A stretch of 64,000 nucleotides of DNA from Streptomyces sp. NBC_01283 (GCF_041435335.1 NZ_CP108430.1:6609001-6673000); one strand, 5' to 3'. Numbered from the stretch's first letter, positions 33,681 to 42,570 are shown. Translations and numbers: made by a program. The notes: generated by a model from the letters alone, not told the origin.

Positions 33681-34905
33681 CCTCTTCGGGCGCCGGAGCA
33701 CGCTCACGGGTCCGGGGCTCGGACACCGTCTGCCGCCACAGGTTCCGGCAGGCCAGCAGCGCCGCGGCGACGAGCAGTCCGTTGCGCACGAGGAGCAGGG
33801 CGATGCCCAGCGGGTCGCTCGCCACCACGTGCGAGAACCAGACGGGGAACTCCAGGAACGTGACGAACGTGGCCGCGAGCACCAGGCGCGCGGGCAGCTC
33901 CATACGGCTCGCGCGAAACGCCATGCACACGGCCGCGATGCCGACCAGCCACAGGAGGTACTGCGGGCTGATCACCCGACTCGTCGTCGTGAACAGCAGC
34001 ACGGCGACGAAGGCCGCGTCCGCGACCGTGCTCGCGGACCACACGCGTGCGCGCAGCCGCCACACCAGGAGCCAGCAGAAGGCGGCCACGGAGAGCCCCT
34101 GCGCCACCGTGCTGACCAGCGGGACGTAGGGGCCGAGGAATTCCACCGAGCCGTAGTTGAGCTGTACGTCGCCCTGCCAGCCGAAGTGGCGCGCGACATG
34201 GAAGACGAGCGCGCCCAGCGACTCGACCTCGGTGCCGCGCTCGCGCTGGAAGGTCAGGAAGGCGAGCGCGCCGGGCATCGTCACCAGGAAGGCGAGGGAC
34301 AGGCCGACGGCCGTGGCGAGGGCCGCTCCCCAGGAACTGCGGGTGGCACGCGCGCGTGGCGCGCCGACGAGCAGCAGGGCGGGCCACACCTTGAGCAGCG
34401 CCCCGAACCCCGCGAGCGCGCCCATCGTGCGGGGATGGCGCGCCCCGGCGAGCAGCGCGGCGACCGCCACGGCCGTCACCATCACGTCGTAACGGGCGTA
34501 CACGGTCGGCCCGAGCAGTGCCACGCCCACGACCCACACCCAGGCCCCGCGGAGGGACTTGCCGGGCCGCCTGCCCGCGTACAGGAGCAGTCCGCAGACG
34601 AGCGTGTCGGCGAGGAGGGCGAGCACGAAGAACGCCGACGTGTAGTCCATGAAGGGCAGCAGGGCGGGGGAGAGGACCGCGAGCGCGGCGGCGGGCGGGT
34701 ACTGCCAGGTGACGTCGTCGAGGGGGAAGGTGCCGGTGCGCAGGACCTCGTACCAGCCCTGGTAGATGACGGCGACGTCGCTGGTCACGTCGGGGCCGGG
34801 GGCGGTGAGCACCTTGAGGACGCAGAGCAGCAGCATGGTCCTGGTCAGGACCCAGACGGTCAGGATCCGCGCCACGCGCACCACGCCCCTTTTCGGATAC
34901 TTCAT
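33637..34905 (-). CDS. GT87-type polyprenol-phosphate-mannose glycosyltransferase
   Basis: A 422-residue integral membrane protein with about ten helices and the layout of GT-C family 87 mannosyltransferases. The first helix has VARILTVWVLTRTMLLLCVL, and the first extracytoplasmic loop holds the acidic site region DVTSDVAVIYQGWYEVLRTG followed by YPPAAALAVLSP, typical of GT87. GALLKVWPALLLVGAPRAR is a family-like cytoplasmic loop. The ATG at 34905 precedes a basic cluster and the first helix; the frame extends farther but overlaps the divergent pimB-like start. Its neighbour is a PimB-like enzyme, and in M. tuberculosis Rv2181 nearby is an alpha-1,2-mannosyltransferase, so lipoglycan or glycan mannosylation is likely. 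Confidence 0.82.
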   Translation of the reverse strand: MKYPKRGVVRVARILTVWVLTRTMLLLCVLKVLTAPGPDVTSDVAVIYQGWYEVLRTGTFPLDDVTWQYPPAAALAVLSPALLPFMDYTSAFFVLALLADTLVCGLLLYAGRRPGKSLRGAWVWVVGVALLGPTVYARYDVMVTAVAVAALLAGARHPRTMGALAGFGALLKVWPALLLVGAPRARATRSSWGAALATAVGLSLAFLVTMPGALAFLTFQRERGTEVESLGALVFHVARHFGWQGDVQLNYGSVEFLGPYVPLVSTVAQGLSVAAFCWLLVWRLRARVWSASTVADAAFVAVLLFTTTSRVISPQYLLWLVGIAAVCMAFRASRMELPARLVLAATFVTFLEFPVWFSHVVASDPLGIALLLVRNGLLVAAALLACRNLWRQTVSEPRTRERAPAPEEVSRAPRADTYASAP

Positions 34906-34990
34906 TGTGGTTCGTGAGCCATGATGCCGGGCGTGGCGGCGAATGGGCCAAGAGGCACGCTCTGCCGGGCTTTCGGTACTGTCGGCGACG

Positions 34991-36133
34991 ATGCACAAGA
35001 CCCTGATCGTCACGAACGACTTCCCGCCCAGGCCCGGTGGCATCCAGGCGTTCCTGCACAACATGGCGCTGCGCCTGGACCCCGAACAGCTCGTCGTCTA
35101 CGCCTCCACGTGGAAGCGGGGCCGCGAGGGCGCCGAGGCTACGGCCGCCTTCGACGCGGAGCAGCCCTTCCAGGTCGTACGCGACCCCACGACGATGCTG
35201 CTGCCGACCCCGCGCGTCACGCGGCGCGCGGTCTCGCTCCTGCGGGAACACGGCTGCGAGTCGGTGTGGTTCGGGGCCGCGGCACCGCTGGGGCTCATGT
35301 CGCCCGCGCTGCGGAAGGCGGGCGCGCGGCGTCTCGTCGCCACGACGCACGGACACGAGGCGGGGTGGGCGCAGCTGCCCGCGTCACGCCAACTGCTCCG
35401 CCGCATCGGTGAGTCGACGGACACGATCACCTATCTGGGTGAGTACACGCGTTCTCGCATCGCCGCGGCGCTGACGCCCGCGGCGGCGGGACGGATGGTC
35501 CAACTGCCGCCCGGCGTCGACGAGAAGACCTTCCACCCCGGATCGGGCGGGGACGCCGTGCGGGCCCGGCTCGGTCTCACGGACCGGCCGGTCGTGGTGT
35601 GCGTCTCGCGGCTCGTGCCGCGCAAGGGGCAGGACACGCTGATCCTGGCCATGCCCCGGATCCTGGCCCAGGAGCCCGAGGCGGTGCTGCTGATCGTCGG
35701 GGGCGGCCCCTACGAGAAGGACCTGCGCAGGCTGGCCGCCGAGACCCGGGTCTCGGGCTCCGTGCGGTTCACCGGGTCGGTGCCATGGGAGGAACTTCCC
35801 GCGCATTACGGCGCCGGTGACGTCTTCGCGATGCCGTGCAGGACCCGGCGGGGCGGCCTGGACGTGGAGGGCCTCGGAATCGTGTACCTGGAGGCTTCGG
35901 CGACCGGTCTTCCCGTGGTCGCGGGGGATTCTGGCGGGGCGCCGGACGCGGTGCTGGACGGTGAGACGGGCTGGGTGGTCCGGGGCGGCTCCCCGGAGGC
36001 CGCGGCGGACCGCATCGTCACCCTGCTCGGCGACGGCGAGTTGCGGCGGCGTATGGGGGAGCGTGGCCGGGAGTGGGTCGAGGAGAAGTGGCGCTGGGAT
36101 CTCCTGGCGGAGAAGCTGCGGGAGCTGCTGTAG
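34991..36133 (+). CDS. GT4 glycosyltransferase, PimB-like mannosyltransferase
   Basis: A 380-residue GT-B fold glycosyltransferase of family GT4. The N-terminal half has LIVTNDFPPRPGGIQAFLHN and VATTHGHEAGW. The donor side has VVCVSRLVPRKGQDTLI, then LLIVGGGPYEKDLRRLA, the motif GGLDVEGLGIVYLEASATGL (about residue 300, Glu-x7-Glu) and the GDSGGAPDAVLDGETGW loop. This is the pattern of PimB-type phosphatidylinositol mannoside alpha-mannosyltransferases, and the order pimB-fadD15 is that of M. tuberculosis Rv2188c-Rv2187. The ATG at 34991 is chosen because the fold starts directly after it; the ribosome site is weak. GDP-mannose donor use is inferred. Confidence 0.88.
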   Translation: MHKTLIVTNDFPPRPGGIQAFLHNMALRLDPEQLVVYASTWKRGREGAEATAAFDAEQPFQVVRDPTTMLLPTPRVTRRAVSLLREHGCESVWFGAAAPLGLMSPALRKAGARRLVATTHGHEAGWAQLPASRQLLRRIGESTDTITYLGEYTRSRIAAALTPAAAGRMVQLPPGVDEKTFHPGSGGDAVRARLGLTDRPVVVCVSRLVPRKGQDTLILAMPRILAQEPEAVLLIVGGGPYEKDLRRLAAETRVSGSVRFTGSVPWEELPAHYGAGDVFAMPCRTRRGGLDVEGLGIVYLEASATGLPVVAGDSGGAPDAVLDGETGWVVRGGSPEAAADRIVTLLGDGELRRRMGERGREWVEEKWRWDLLAEKLRELL

Positions 36134-36183
36134 CGCCTAGTGGGGTGCCGCCGGGGGTGTTGCGCGACTGACCGCCGTCATGG

Positions 36184-36220
36184 GCTTGTCGCGCAGTTCC
36201 CCGCGCCCCTTAAGGGGCGC
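36184..36220. repeat. Dispersed GC-rich repeat, inverted copy
   Basis: GCTTGTCGCGCAGTTCCCCG, then CGCCCCTTAAGGGGCGC: the reverse of the unit found at 14.2 kb, ending in its hairpin. Together with the next copy it fills most of the 195-bp gap after the PimB-like gene. Confidence 0.65.
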
Positions 36221-36229
36221 TCAGCTGGG

Positions 36230-36275
36230 CCCCGTCAGGGGCGCGGGGAACTGCGCGAGCAACCACGAGCGACCG
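36230..36275. repeat. Dispersed GC-rich repeat, direct copy
   Basis: CCCCGTCAGGGGCGCGGGGAA, then CTGCGCGAGCAACCAC, lies head-to-head with the preceding copy, so the two units form a large inverted pair between converging genes and may act as a terminator. Confidence 0.65.
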
Positions 36276-36328
36276 TGAGTCGCCAAGGAACGGGTCCCCC
36301 CCACGGCGAGTGGGCGGAACCGTCAACG

Positions 36329-38125
36329 CTACCCGCGGTAGATCGCCTCGATCTCGTCCGCGTAATCCTTCGCGACAACGTTCCGCTTCAGCTTCAGGGA
36401 CGGCGTCAGATGGCCCGACTCCTCCGTGAACTGCGAAGCGAGGACACGGAACTTGCGCACGGACTCCGCCTTGGAGACGGCCGCGTTGCCGTCGTCCACC
36501 GCGCTCTGGATCTCCGCGAGAAGGTCCGGGTCGTCCCGGAGCGACGCCGCCGTGGAGTCCGCGGGCTTCCCGTGGTCCAGGGCCCAGCGGCCCACGAACT
36601 CGTCGTCCACCGTGACGAGCGCGCCCACGAAGGGCCTGCCGTCGCCCACGACCATGCACTCCGCGATCAGCGCGTGCGCGCGGATCCGGTCCTCGATCAC
36701 CGCGGGAGCGACGTTCTTGCCGCCCGCCGTCACGATGATCTCCTTCTTGCGGCCGGTGATCCGGAGGTAGCCGTCCTCGTCGAGCGTGCCGATGTCACCG
36801 GTGTGGAACCAGCCGTCGGCGAGCGCCTCTTCGGTCGCGCCCGTGTTGTTCCAGTACTCCGTGAACAGGTGCTCGCCGTGCAGCAGTACCTCGCCGTCGT
36901 CGGCGATCCGGACGACCGAGCCGGGCAGCGGCTGGCCGACCGTGCCGATCTTCTGGCGGTCCCAGGGGTTGAACGCGGTGGCCGCGCACGACTCCGTCAG
37001 GCCGTAGCCCTCCAGGACCGTGAAGCCGATGCCGCGGAAGAAGTGGCCCAGGCGCTCGCCGAGCGGCGCGCCGCCCGAGATCGCGTACTCGCCGCGCCCG
37101 CCGAGAACGGCCCGCAGCTTGCTGTAGACCAGCTTGTCGAACGTCTTGTACTTGATCTTCAGGCCGAGCGAAGGACCGCTCGGGGTGTCGAGCGCGCGGC
37201 TGTACGCGATCGCCGTGTCCGCGGCCTTGTCGAAGATCTTGCCCTTGCCGTCGGCCTGCGCCTTGGCGCGGGCCGAGTTGTAGACCTTCTCGAAGACGCG
37301 CGGGACGCCCAGGATCATGGTCGGCCGGAACGAGGCCAGCTCGTCCGTGAGGTTCTTGACGTCGGGCGCGTGGCCCAGCTTGATCGGCGCCATCAGGGCG
37401 GCGACCTCGACCAGACGCCCGAAGACGTGCGCGACGGGAAGGAAGAGGAGCACCGAGCACTCGCCGGTGCGGAAGAGCGGTTTGAGGCGCTCCACCACGT
37501 TGCCGCACTCCGCGAAGAAGCTGCGGTGGGTGAGCACACAGCCCTTGGGACGGCCCGTGGTGCCCGAGGTGTAGACGATGGTGGCCGGGTCGTCGGCGCC
37601 CGCGACCGCGCCGCGCTCGTCGACGGTCTCCTCCGGGACGTCGGCGCCCGCGCGGTTCAGGTCATCGACGCCGCCGCGGTCGATCTGCCAGACGTTGACC
37701 AGGTCGGGAAGGCGGTCGCGCACGGAGTCGACGGCGGCGCTGTGCGCGTCGAGCTCGACGATGATGCCGACGGCGCCGGAGTCGCCAAGGATCCACTGGA
37801 TCTGCTCGGCCGAGCTCGTCTCGTACACCGGCACGGTGACCGCGCCCGCGCTCCAGATCGCGAAGTCGAGGAGCGTCCACTCGTACCGCGTGCGGGACAT
37901 CAGGGCGACGCGGTCGCCGGGGCGCACTCCGGAGGCGATGAGCCCCTTGGCGGCGGCGCGCACCTCGACGAGGAAGGTCTTGGCGTTGACGTCCTGCCAG
38001 GCGCCGTCCACCTTGCGGCCGATGACGGCGACATCCGGGTGCTGCGCGGCATTTCTGCGGACGATGTCGGTCAGATTGCCGTCCGCAGGGACCTCGTACA
38101 GGGCCGGAAGGCTGAACTCGCGCAA
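36329..38125 (-). CDS. Long-chain fatty acid-CoA ligase (FadD15-like)
   Basis: A 598-residue acyl-CoA synthetase. It starts REFSLPALYEVPADGNLTD. The AMP-binding P-loop is in TIVYTSGTTGRPKGCVLTHR near residue 185, followed by GYGLTESCAATAFNPWDRQ (adenine site) and the hinge region WFHTGDIGTLDEDGYLRITG with RKKEIIVTAGGKNVAP; the C-terminal catalytic Lys region is present. The TTG at 38125 is chosen because TAGGAGC lies 8 bases upstream and the family start matches; a longer frame to 38188 is possible. The homologue in the same place in M. tuberculosis is fadD15 (Rv2187). It forms fatty acyl-CoA at the membrane face for lipid synthesis or breakdown. Confidence 0.92.
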   Translation of the reverse strand: MREFSLPALYEVPADGNLTDIVRRNAAQHPDVAVIGRKVDGAWQDVNAKTFLVEVRAAAKGLIASGVRPGDRVALMSRTRYEWTLLDFAIWSAGAVTVPVYETSSAEQIQWILGDSGAVGIIVELDAHSAAVDSVRDRLPDLVNVWQIDRGGVDDLNRAGADVPEETVDERGAVAGADDPATIVYTSGTTGRPKGCVLTHRSFFAECGNVVERLKPLFRTGECSVLLFLPVAHVFGRLVEVAALMAPIKLGHAPDVKNLTDELASFRPTMILGVPRVFEKVYNSARAKAQADGKGKIFDKAADTAIAYSRALDTPSGPSLGLKIKYKTFDKLVYSKLRAVLGGRGEYAISGGAPLGERLGHFFRGIGFTVLEGYGLTESCAATAFNPWDRQKIGTVGQPLPGSVVRIADDGEVLLHGEHLFTEYWNNTGATEEALADGWFHTGDIGTLDEDGYLRITGRKKEIIVTAGGKNVAPAVIEDRIRAHALIAECMVVGDGRPFVGALVTVDDEFVGRWALDHGKPADSTAASLRDDPDLLAEIQSAVDDGNAAVSKAESVRKFRVLASQFTEESGHLTPSLKLKRNVVAKDYADEIEAIYRG

Positions 38126-38253
38126 GACTGCTGCTCCTACATAGGGCGCCGGCGCCACGACGTTGTGCGATGCGACGGTGCGGTCCAAGATCGGGCAGGT
38201 GCTCCGTGACTGGGGGGAAAGAGAACTGGAGCACTACTGGACTGCCCGGACGT

Positions 38254-38265
38254 TACCCATGGGTA
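38254..38265. promoter_or_regulatory. 12-bp palindrome in the fadD/phosphoesterase divergent region
   Basis: TACCCATGGGTA is a perfect 12-bp palindrome about 130 bp upstream of the ligase start and 180 bp upstream of the phosphoesterase. The 317-bp gap between these starts shows no gene. A TetR-type fatty-acid regulator site would fit the ligase, but the identity is open. Confidence 0.35.
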
Positions 38266-38442
38266 TGGCTTGTTCGGTAGGGGGTCCGGGCCAGATGTTC
38301 GGTGCGTCACACGACGTTTGTGGTCTGAACCGCACAGTACGCCACGCCATTCCCGACTCGGAAGTAACCGCAGGTCCGCCCCCTTCTCCATGCTTCTCGG
38401 GGCCTCTACCCACCTCTGCCCGCTCGTTCTAGGGTGATCGGC

Positions 38443-39213
38443 ATGCCAGCTTTCCGGGTCAATGTGGTCAGTGACGTGCACGGCAACACAAAGGATCTCG
38501 CCCGCGCGGGCGAGGGAGCCGACGCGCTCGTCTGTCTCGGCGACCTGGTCCTGTTCCTCGACTACGCCGACCACGCGCGCGGCATCTTCCCCGACCTCTT
38601 CGGCAAGGAGAACGCGGACCGCCTCGTAGAGCTGCGCACCGCCCGCCGTTTCGACGAGGCCAGGGAGTTCGGAGCCCGGCTGTGGGCCGGGATAGACCGC
38701 GGTCCGGCCATCGAGAGAGCGGTGCGAAAGCAGTACGCCGAGATGTTCGCCGCCTTCCCCGTCCCGACGTACGCCACCTACGGCAATGTCGACATACCGA
38801 CCCTCTGGTCCGAGTACGCGGGCCCGGGCACCACCGTCCTCGACGGCGCCCGTGCCGAGATCGGCGGCCGTGTCTTCGGGTTCGTCGGCGGCGGCCTTCG
38901 CACGCCCATGCGGACGCCCTATGAGATCAGTGACGAGGAGTACGCGGCCAAGATCGAGGCCGTGGGCGAGGTCGACGTGCTCTGCACGCACATCCCGCCG
39001 GACGTCCCCGAGCTCGTGTACGACACCGTCGCGCGCCGTTTCGAGCGGGGCAGTCGCGCCCTCCTCGCAGCCATTCACAAGACCCGCCCGCGGTACGCAC
39101 TTTTCGGCCACGTTCACCAGCCGTTGACCCGGCGGATGCGGATCGGGGCGACGGAGTGTGTGAACGTGGGGCACTTCGCGAGCTCGGGCAGGCCGTGGGC
39201 CCTGGAGTGGTGA
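38443..39213 (+). CDS. Calcineurin-like metallophosphoesterase
   Basis: A 256-residue metallophosphoesterase. All five metal motifs are visible: VVSDVHGN (residues 8-13), CLGDLVLFLD, YATYGNVDIP (Asn near residue 110), VDVLCTHIPP and YALFGHVHQPLTRRM (GHxH). These bind two metal ions for phosphodiester or phosphomonoester hydrolysis. The ATG at 38443 is preferred; a GTG nine bases earlier is also in frame. The substrate is unknown. It starts a run of four plus-strand genes with the SRPBCC and ArsA-like genes, but gaps of about 90 bp leave the operon open. Confidence 0.88.
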   Translation: MPAFRVNVVSDVHGNTKDLARAGEGADALVCLGDLVLFLDYADHARGIFPDLFGKENADRLVELRTARRFDEAREFGARLWAGIDRGPAIERAVRKQYAEMFAAFPVPTYATYGNVDIPTLWSEYAGPGTTVLDGARAEIGGRVFGFVGGGLRTPMRTPYEISDEEYAAKIEAVGEVDVLCTHIPPDVPELVYDTVARRFERGSRALLAAIHKTRPRYALFGHVHQPLTRRMRIGATECVNVGHFASSGRPWALEW

Positions 39214-39303
39214 CCGTGGGCCACTTCGTGCGCGGTAGCCTTCACGCGTCACACATGTACACACCACCCCCCGTACCGGACCGCATCTGGAGGAGCCACA
39301 GAG

Positions 39304-39747
39304 ATGGCGGAACACACCAGCTCGAGCATCACGATCGAGGCGGCACCGGCCGAGGTGATGGGGGTGATCGCCGACTTCGCGCGCTACCCGGACTGGACGG
39401 GTGAGGTGAAGGAGGCGGAGGTGCTCGACACCGACGACCAGGGCCGCGCCAAGCAGGTCCGCCTCGTCATGGACGCGGGCGCGATCAAGGACGACCAGAC
39501 GCTCGGGTACACGTGGACCGGCGAGAACGAGGTCAGCTGGACCCTCGTCAAGTCGCAGATGCTGCGCTCGCTGGACGGGTCGTACCTCCTGAAGCCCTCG
39601 GGGACCGGCACGGAGGTCACGTACAAGCTGATCGTCGACGTCAAGATCCCCATGCTCGGGATGATCAAGCGCAAGGCGGAGAAGGTCATCATCGACCGGG
39701 CGCTCGCGGGCCTGAAGAAGCGAGTGGAGTCGGGCGCTCAGAAGTGA
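39304..39747 (+). CDS. SRPBCC/START-fold (polyketide cyclase-like) protein
   Basis: A 147-residue small SRPBCC protein with a helix-grip fold and a hydrophobic ligand cavity. It starts EHTSSSITIEAAPAEVMGVI, then ADFARYPDWTGEVKEAEVLD, the typical Pro-Asp-Trp loop. The C-terminal helix is KAEKVIIDRALAGLKKRVES. No catalytic residue set was identified. GGAGG stands 8-9 bases before the ATG. The order SRPBCC, ArsA-like ATPase, small protein resembles Rv2185c, Rv2184c and Rv2183c in M. tuberculosis, suggesting a lipid or membrane-protein function as a set. The ligand is unknown. Confidence 0.88.
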   Translation: MAEHTSSSITIEAAPAEVMGVIADFARYPDWTGEVKEAEVLDTDDQGRAKQVRLVMDAGAIKDDQTLGYTWTGENEVSWTLVKSQMLRSLDGSYLLKPSGTGTEVTYKLIVDVKIPMLGMIKRKAEKVIIDRALAGLKKRVESGAQK

Positions 39748-39832
39748 TCACCGCGGAGTAAGGGGCGGGCGGAACGGGTTTCGGCTCACGGGGTCAAAGG
39801 CACCCGCGCCAGCTCACGTACGGTTCACCCTT

Positions 39833-40969
39833 ATGCGCACCCTTCTGCTCACCGGCCCCGGCGGCTCAGGCCGAACCACTGTCGCCGCGGCCACCGCGCT
39901 GTCCGCCGCCCGCGAAGGGCACCGGACCCTGCTGATCTCCGCCGACCGCGCCGACCCCCTCGGCGCGGACCACGCGAACCTCACCGTCAGGGGACTGGCC
40001 CCCGGCGACGAGTTCCGCGACGATCTCCTGGCCCTGCAGGACCGCGCCTCCTCCGCGCTCGACCTGCTCGGCGCCGGACGCCTGGAGGACGAGGAGCTCA
40101 CCCCCCTGCCCGGCAGCGACGAGCTGGCCCTGCTGCGCGCCCTGCGCGACGCCGGACAGAGCGCGTACGACACCGTGGTGGTGGACCTGCCCCCGGCACC
40201 CCGCGCCCTCGCGGTCCTCGCCCTCCCCGAGCAGCTGCGCCGCTACCTCCGCAGGCTCCTGCCGCCCGAGCGGCAGGCGGCCCGCGCCCTGCGCCCCATG
40301 CTCGGCCGCATCGCGGGCGTCCCGATGCCCTCGGCCTGGCTGTACGAGACCGCGGCCCGCTGGGACACCGAACTCGCCGCCGCGCAGGCCGTGATCGAGG
40401 CCCCGGGCACCACGGTCCGCCTGGTCGCCGAGCCCGGACCCGCGGGTGCCGACGCCGTGCGCGCCGCCGTCACCGGCCTCGCCCTGCAGGGCCTGCGCAC
40501 CGACGCCCTGCACGCCAACCGCGTCCTGCCCGCCGACACCGCCGACACCTGGTTCGCCGGGCTCATCGCCCAGCAGCGCAAGACGCTGGACGCGTGGCGG
40601 GAGACGTACGGCGAAGACCTTCTCCCGCTTCCGCACCTGGGGCGCGATCCCCGCGGCGCCGACGACCTGGCCGCCCTCGCCGTGCCCGTTCCCGCCGGGG
40701 CACCGGAGCCCGTGCGGTGGCCCGTCGTCGACGCCCTCGCCGACGACGGCGTACTGGTCTGGCACATCCCGCTCCCCGGCGCCGTACGCGAGGAGCTCGG
40801 ACTGATCCGGCGCGGGGACGAACTCGTCGTCACCGCGGGTCCCTTCCGGCGCATGGTGACCCTGCCGTCGGCCCTGCGCCGCTGCACCGTCGCGGGCGCC
40901 GGACTGCGCGAGGGCGAGCTGCGGGTGCGATTCGCGCCCGACCCCGATCTGTGGCCGCAGACACCGTGA
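39833..40969 (+). CDS. ArsA-like ATPase with an altered Walker A lysine
   Basis: A 378-residue ArsA/GET3-family P-loop protein. The family lead sequence is RTLLLTGPGGSGRTTVAAAT: the Walker A motif of these ATPases is GGVGKTT, but the lysine is replaced by Arg here (residue about 16). The signature DxxP follows (LISADRADPLGADHANLTV), and the switch II DLPPA is present (YDTVVVDLPPAPRALAVLA). The C-terminal third (REELGLIRRGDELVVTAGP) resembles the HSP20-like domain of actinobacterial ArsA-type proteins. Whether it hydrolyses ATP is doubtful. It lies just after the SRPBCC gene and is probably co-transcribed with it. Confidence 0.82.
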   Translation: MRTLLLTGPGGSGRTTVAAATALSAAREGHRTLLISADRADPLGADHANLTVRGLAPGDEFRDDLLALQDRASSALDLLGAGRLEDEELTPLPGSDELALLRALRDAGQSAYDTVVVDLPPAPRALAVLALPEQLRRYLRRLLPPERQAARALRPMLGRIAGVPMPSAWLYETAARWDTELAAAQAVIEAPGTTVRLVAEPGPAGADAVRAAVTGLALQGLRTDALHANRVLPADTADTWFAGLIAQQRKTLDAWRETYGEDLLPLPHLGRDPRGADDLAALAVPVPAGAPEPVRWPVVDALADDGVLVWHIPLPGAVREELGLIRRGDELVVTAGPFRRMVTLPSALRRCTVAGAGLREGELRVRFAPDPDLWPQTP

Positions 40970-41040
40970 ACGGGCAACCGCCGTTCGGGTAACGTCGAGA
41001 GTACGAATCCATAGCCGCCCTCCGCAGGAGTCTGTCCGTC

Positions 41041-41511
41041 ATGAGCGATGCCACCGAGCACGAAGTGCCCGAACCCGAAGCGGCCGACACCGACGCCGAC
41101 GCGTGGGCGAAGGCGTGCGCCGAGGACCTCGCGGCGGAGAAGGCCCGGCGCCGTGCCCAGTACGGTCCGCCGCCCGGATCGGCCGGCGAGGAGCTGCGCA
41201 AGCTCGTCGACGCCGTGTCGGAGAAGCTGTCCGGACTCCAGACGCCGCTGCTCGGCGCGGTCGCCCAGGGCGCCGTCGAGCAGACCGTGCGGCAGGTCGT
41301 CCAGCAGGCGAAGGCCGCCGTCGAGCCGGTCATCGAACGCAACCCCGACGTCTTCGACCACCTCGCCACCGCCGGCAGCGAACTGCTCGCCGCCTACCGC
41401 TCCGCGGTCGAGGGCCAGGAGGGCCGCTGGACCCGCGGGAGCGACGCGGCGAAGGGCCCTGACCCGCGCGACGAGGGGCCCGGCCCCGCGGAACACATCG
41501 ACTTGGACTGA
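41041..41511 (+). CDS. DUF5304 protein upstream of glucokinase
   Basis: A 156-residue acidic, mostly helical protein (DUF5304 type). It begins SDATEHEVPEPEAADTDADA, has an amphipathic middle (EELRKLVDAVSEKLSG and VEQTVRQVVQQAKAAVEP) and ends with an acidic disordered tail. There is no enzyme motif or membrane segment. The ATG at 41041 follows CGCAGGAG. It lies 54 bp upstream of glkA; from memory the S. coelicolor counterpart (SCO2127) is co-located with glkA and was linked to glucose repression. Its molecular function is unknown. Confidence 0.85.
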   Translation: MSDATEHEVPEPEAADTDADAWAKACAEDLAAEKARRRAQYGPPPGSAGEELRKLVDAVSEKLSGLQTPLLGAVAQGAVEQTVRQVVQQAKAAVEPVIERNPDVFDHLATAGSELLAAYRSAVEGQEGRWTRGSDAAKGPDPRDEGPGPAEHIDLD

Positions 41512-41565
41512 GCCCCCCTCGGGTACGGTTGGCCGTAGCGGGGCTCGACCGAAACTGAGGGACAC

Positions 41566-42507
41566 ATGGGACTCACCATCGGCGTCGATATCGGCGGCAC
41601 GAAGATCGCGGCCGGAGTGGTCGACGAAGAGGGCACCATTCTCGACACGCACACGGTGCCCACTCCGCCGACCGCCGAAGGCATCGTGGACGCGATCTGT
41701 GCCGCCGTCTCCGGGGCCGGCAAGGGGAACGACGTGGAGGCCGTCGGCATCGGTGCCGCCGGTTACGTCGACGACAAGCGCGCCACCGTTCTCTTCGCAC
41801 CGAACATCGACTGGCGCCACGAGCCGCTCAAGGACAAGGTCGAGCAGCGGGTCGGCATGCCGGTCGTCGTGGAGAACGACGCGAACGCCGCTGCCTGGGG
41901 CGAGTACCGCTTCGGCGCGGGCCAGGGCCACGAGGACGTCATCGTCATCACGCTGGGCACCGGCCTCGGCGGCGGCATCATCATCGGCAACAAGCTGCGG
42001 CGCGGACGCTTCGGGGTGGCCGCCGAGTTCGGCCACATCCGGGTCGTCCCGGACGGCCTGCTGTGCGGCTGCGGCAGCCAGGGCTGCTGGGAGCAGTACG
42101 CCTCAGGACGCGCCCTCCTGCGCTACGGCAAGCAGCGCGCCAACGCGACGCCCGAGTCCGCCGAGATCCTCCTCGGCCTGGGCGACGGCTCGGTGGACGG
42201 CATCGAGGGCAAGCACATCAGCGAGGCAGCGCGCCAGGGAGACCCGGTCGCCGTGGATTCCTACCGCGAGCTGGCCCGCTGGGTCGGCGCGGGCCTGGCC
42301 GACCTGGCCTCGCTCTTCGACCCCTCCGCGTTCATCGTCGGCGGCGGCCTCTCGGACGAGGGCGAGCTGGTGCTCGACCCGATCCGCAAGTCGTTCCGCC
42401 GGTGGCTCATCGGCGGACAGTGGCGTCCGCACGCGCAGGTGCTCGCCGCCCAGCTCGGCAACAAGGCGGGGCTCGTGGGCGCCGCCGACCTGGCCCGCCA
42501 GGGCTAG
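41566..42507 (+). CDS. glkA: ROK-family glucokinase
   Basis: A 313-residue ROK-family glucokinase, which phosphorylates glucose with ATP and in Streptomyces also mediates glucose repression. The ATP site is GVDIGGTKIAAGVVDEEG (residues 5-22). The glucose-binding EHD-type residues are in VENDANAAAWGEYRFGAG and the zinc-binding ROK signature GLLCGCGSQGCWEQYASG has its Cys cluster near residues 166-173. The length is normal. The ATG follows GAGGGACAC. Its partner upstream is the DUF5304 gene, and a terminator follows. Confidence 0.95.
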   Translation: MGLTIGVDIGGTKIAAGVVDEEGTILDTHTVPTPPTAEGIVDAICAAVSGAGKGNDVEAVGIGAAGYVDDKRATVLFAPNIDWRHEPLKDKVEQRVGMPVVVENDANAAAWGEYRFGAGQGHEDVIVITLGTGLGGGIIIGNKLRRGRFGVAAEFGHIRVVPDGLLCGCGSQGCWEQYASGRALLRYGKQRANATPESAEILLGLGDGSVDGIEGKHISEAARQGDPVAVDSYRELARWVGAGLADLASLFDPSAFIVGGGLSDEGELVLDPIRKSFRRWLIGGQWRPHAQVLAAQLGNKAGLVGAADLARQG

Positions 42508-42531
42508 CCCCCGCTCGTACGCGGATTCTGT

Positions 42532-42570
42532 ACGAGGCCCGCCGTCCCCTTCCGGGGCGGCGGGCCTCGT
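42532..42570 (+). terminator. Terminator of glkA
   Basis: ACGAGGCCCGCCG and its complement form a 13-bp stem with an inner CCCC/GGGG pair; it begins 24 bases after the glkA stop. Confidence 0.85.

Noticed and set aside
42103..42432. Antisense frame inside glkA
   Set aside because: It has no family motif and the ROK signatures of the plus strand are complete.
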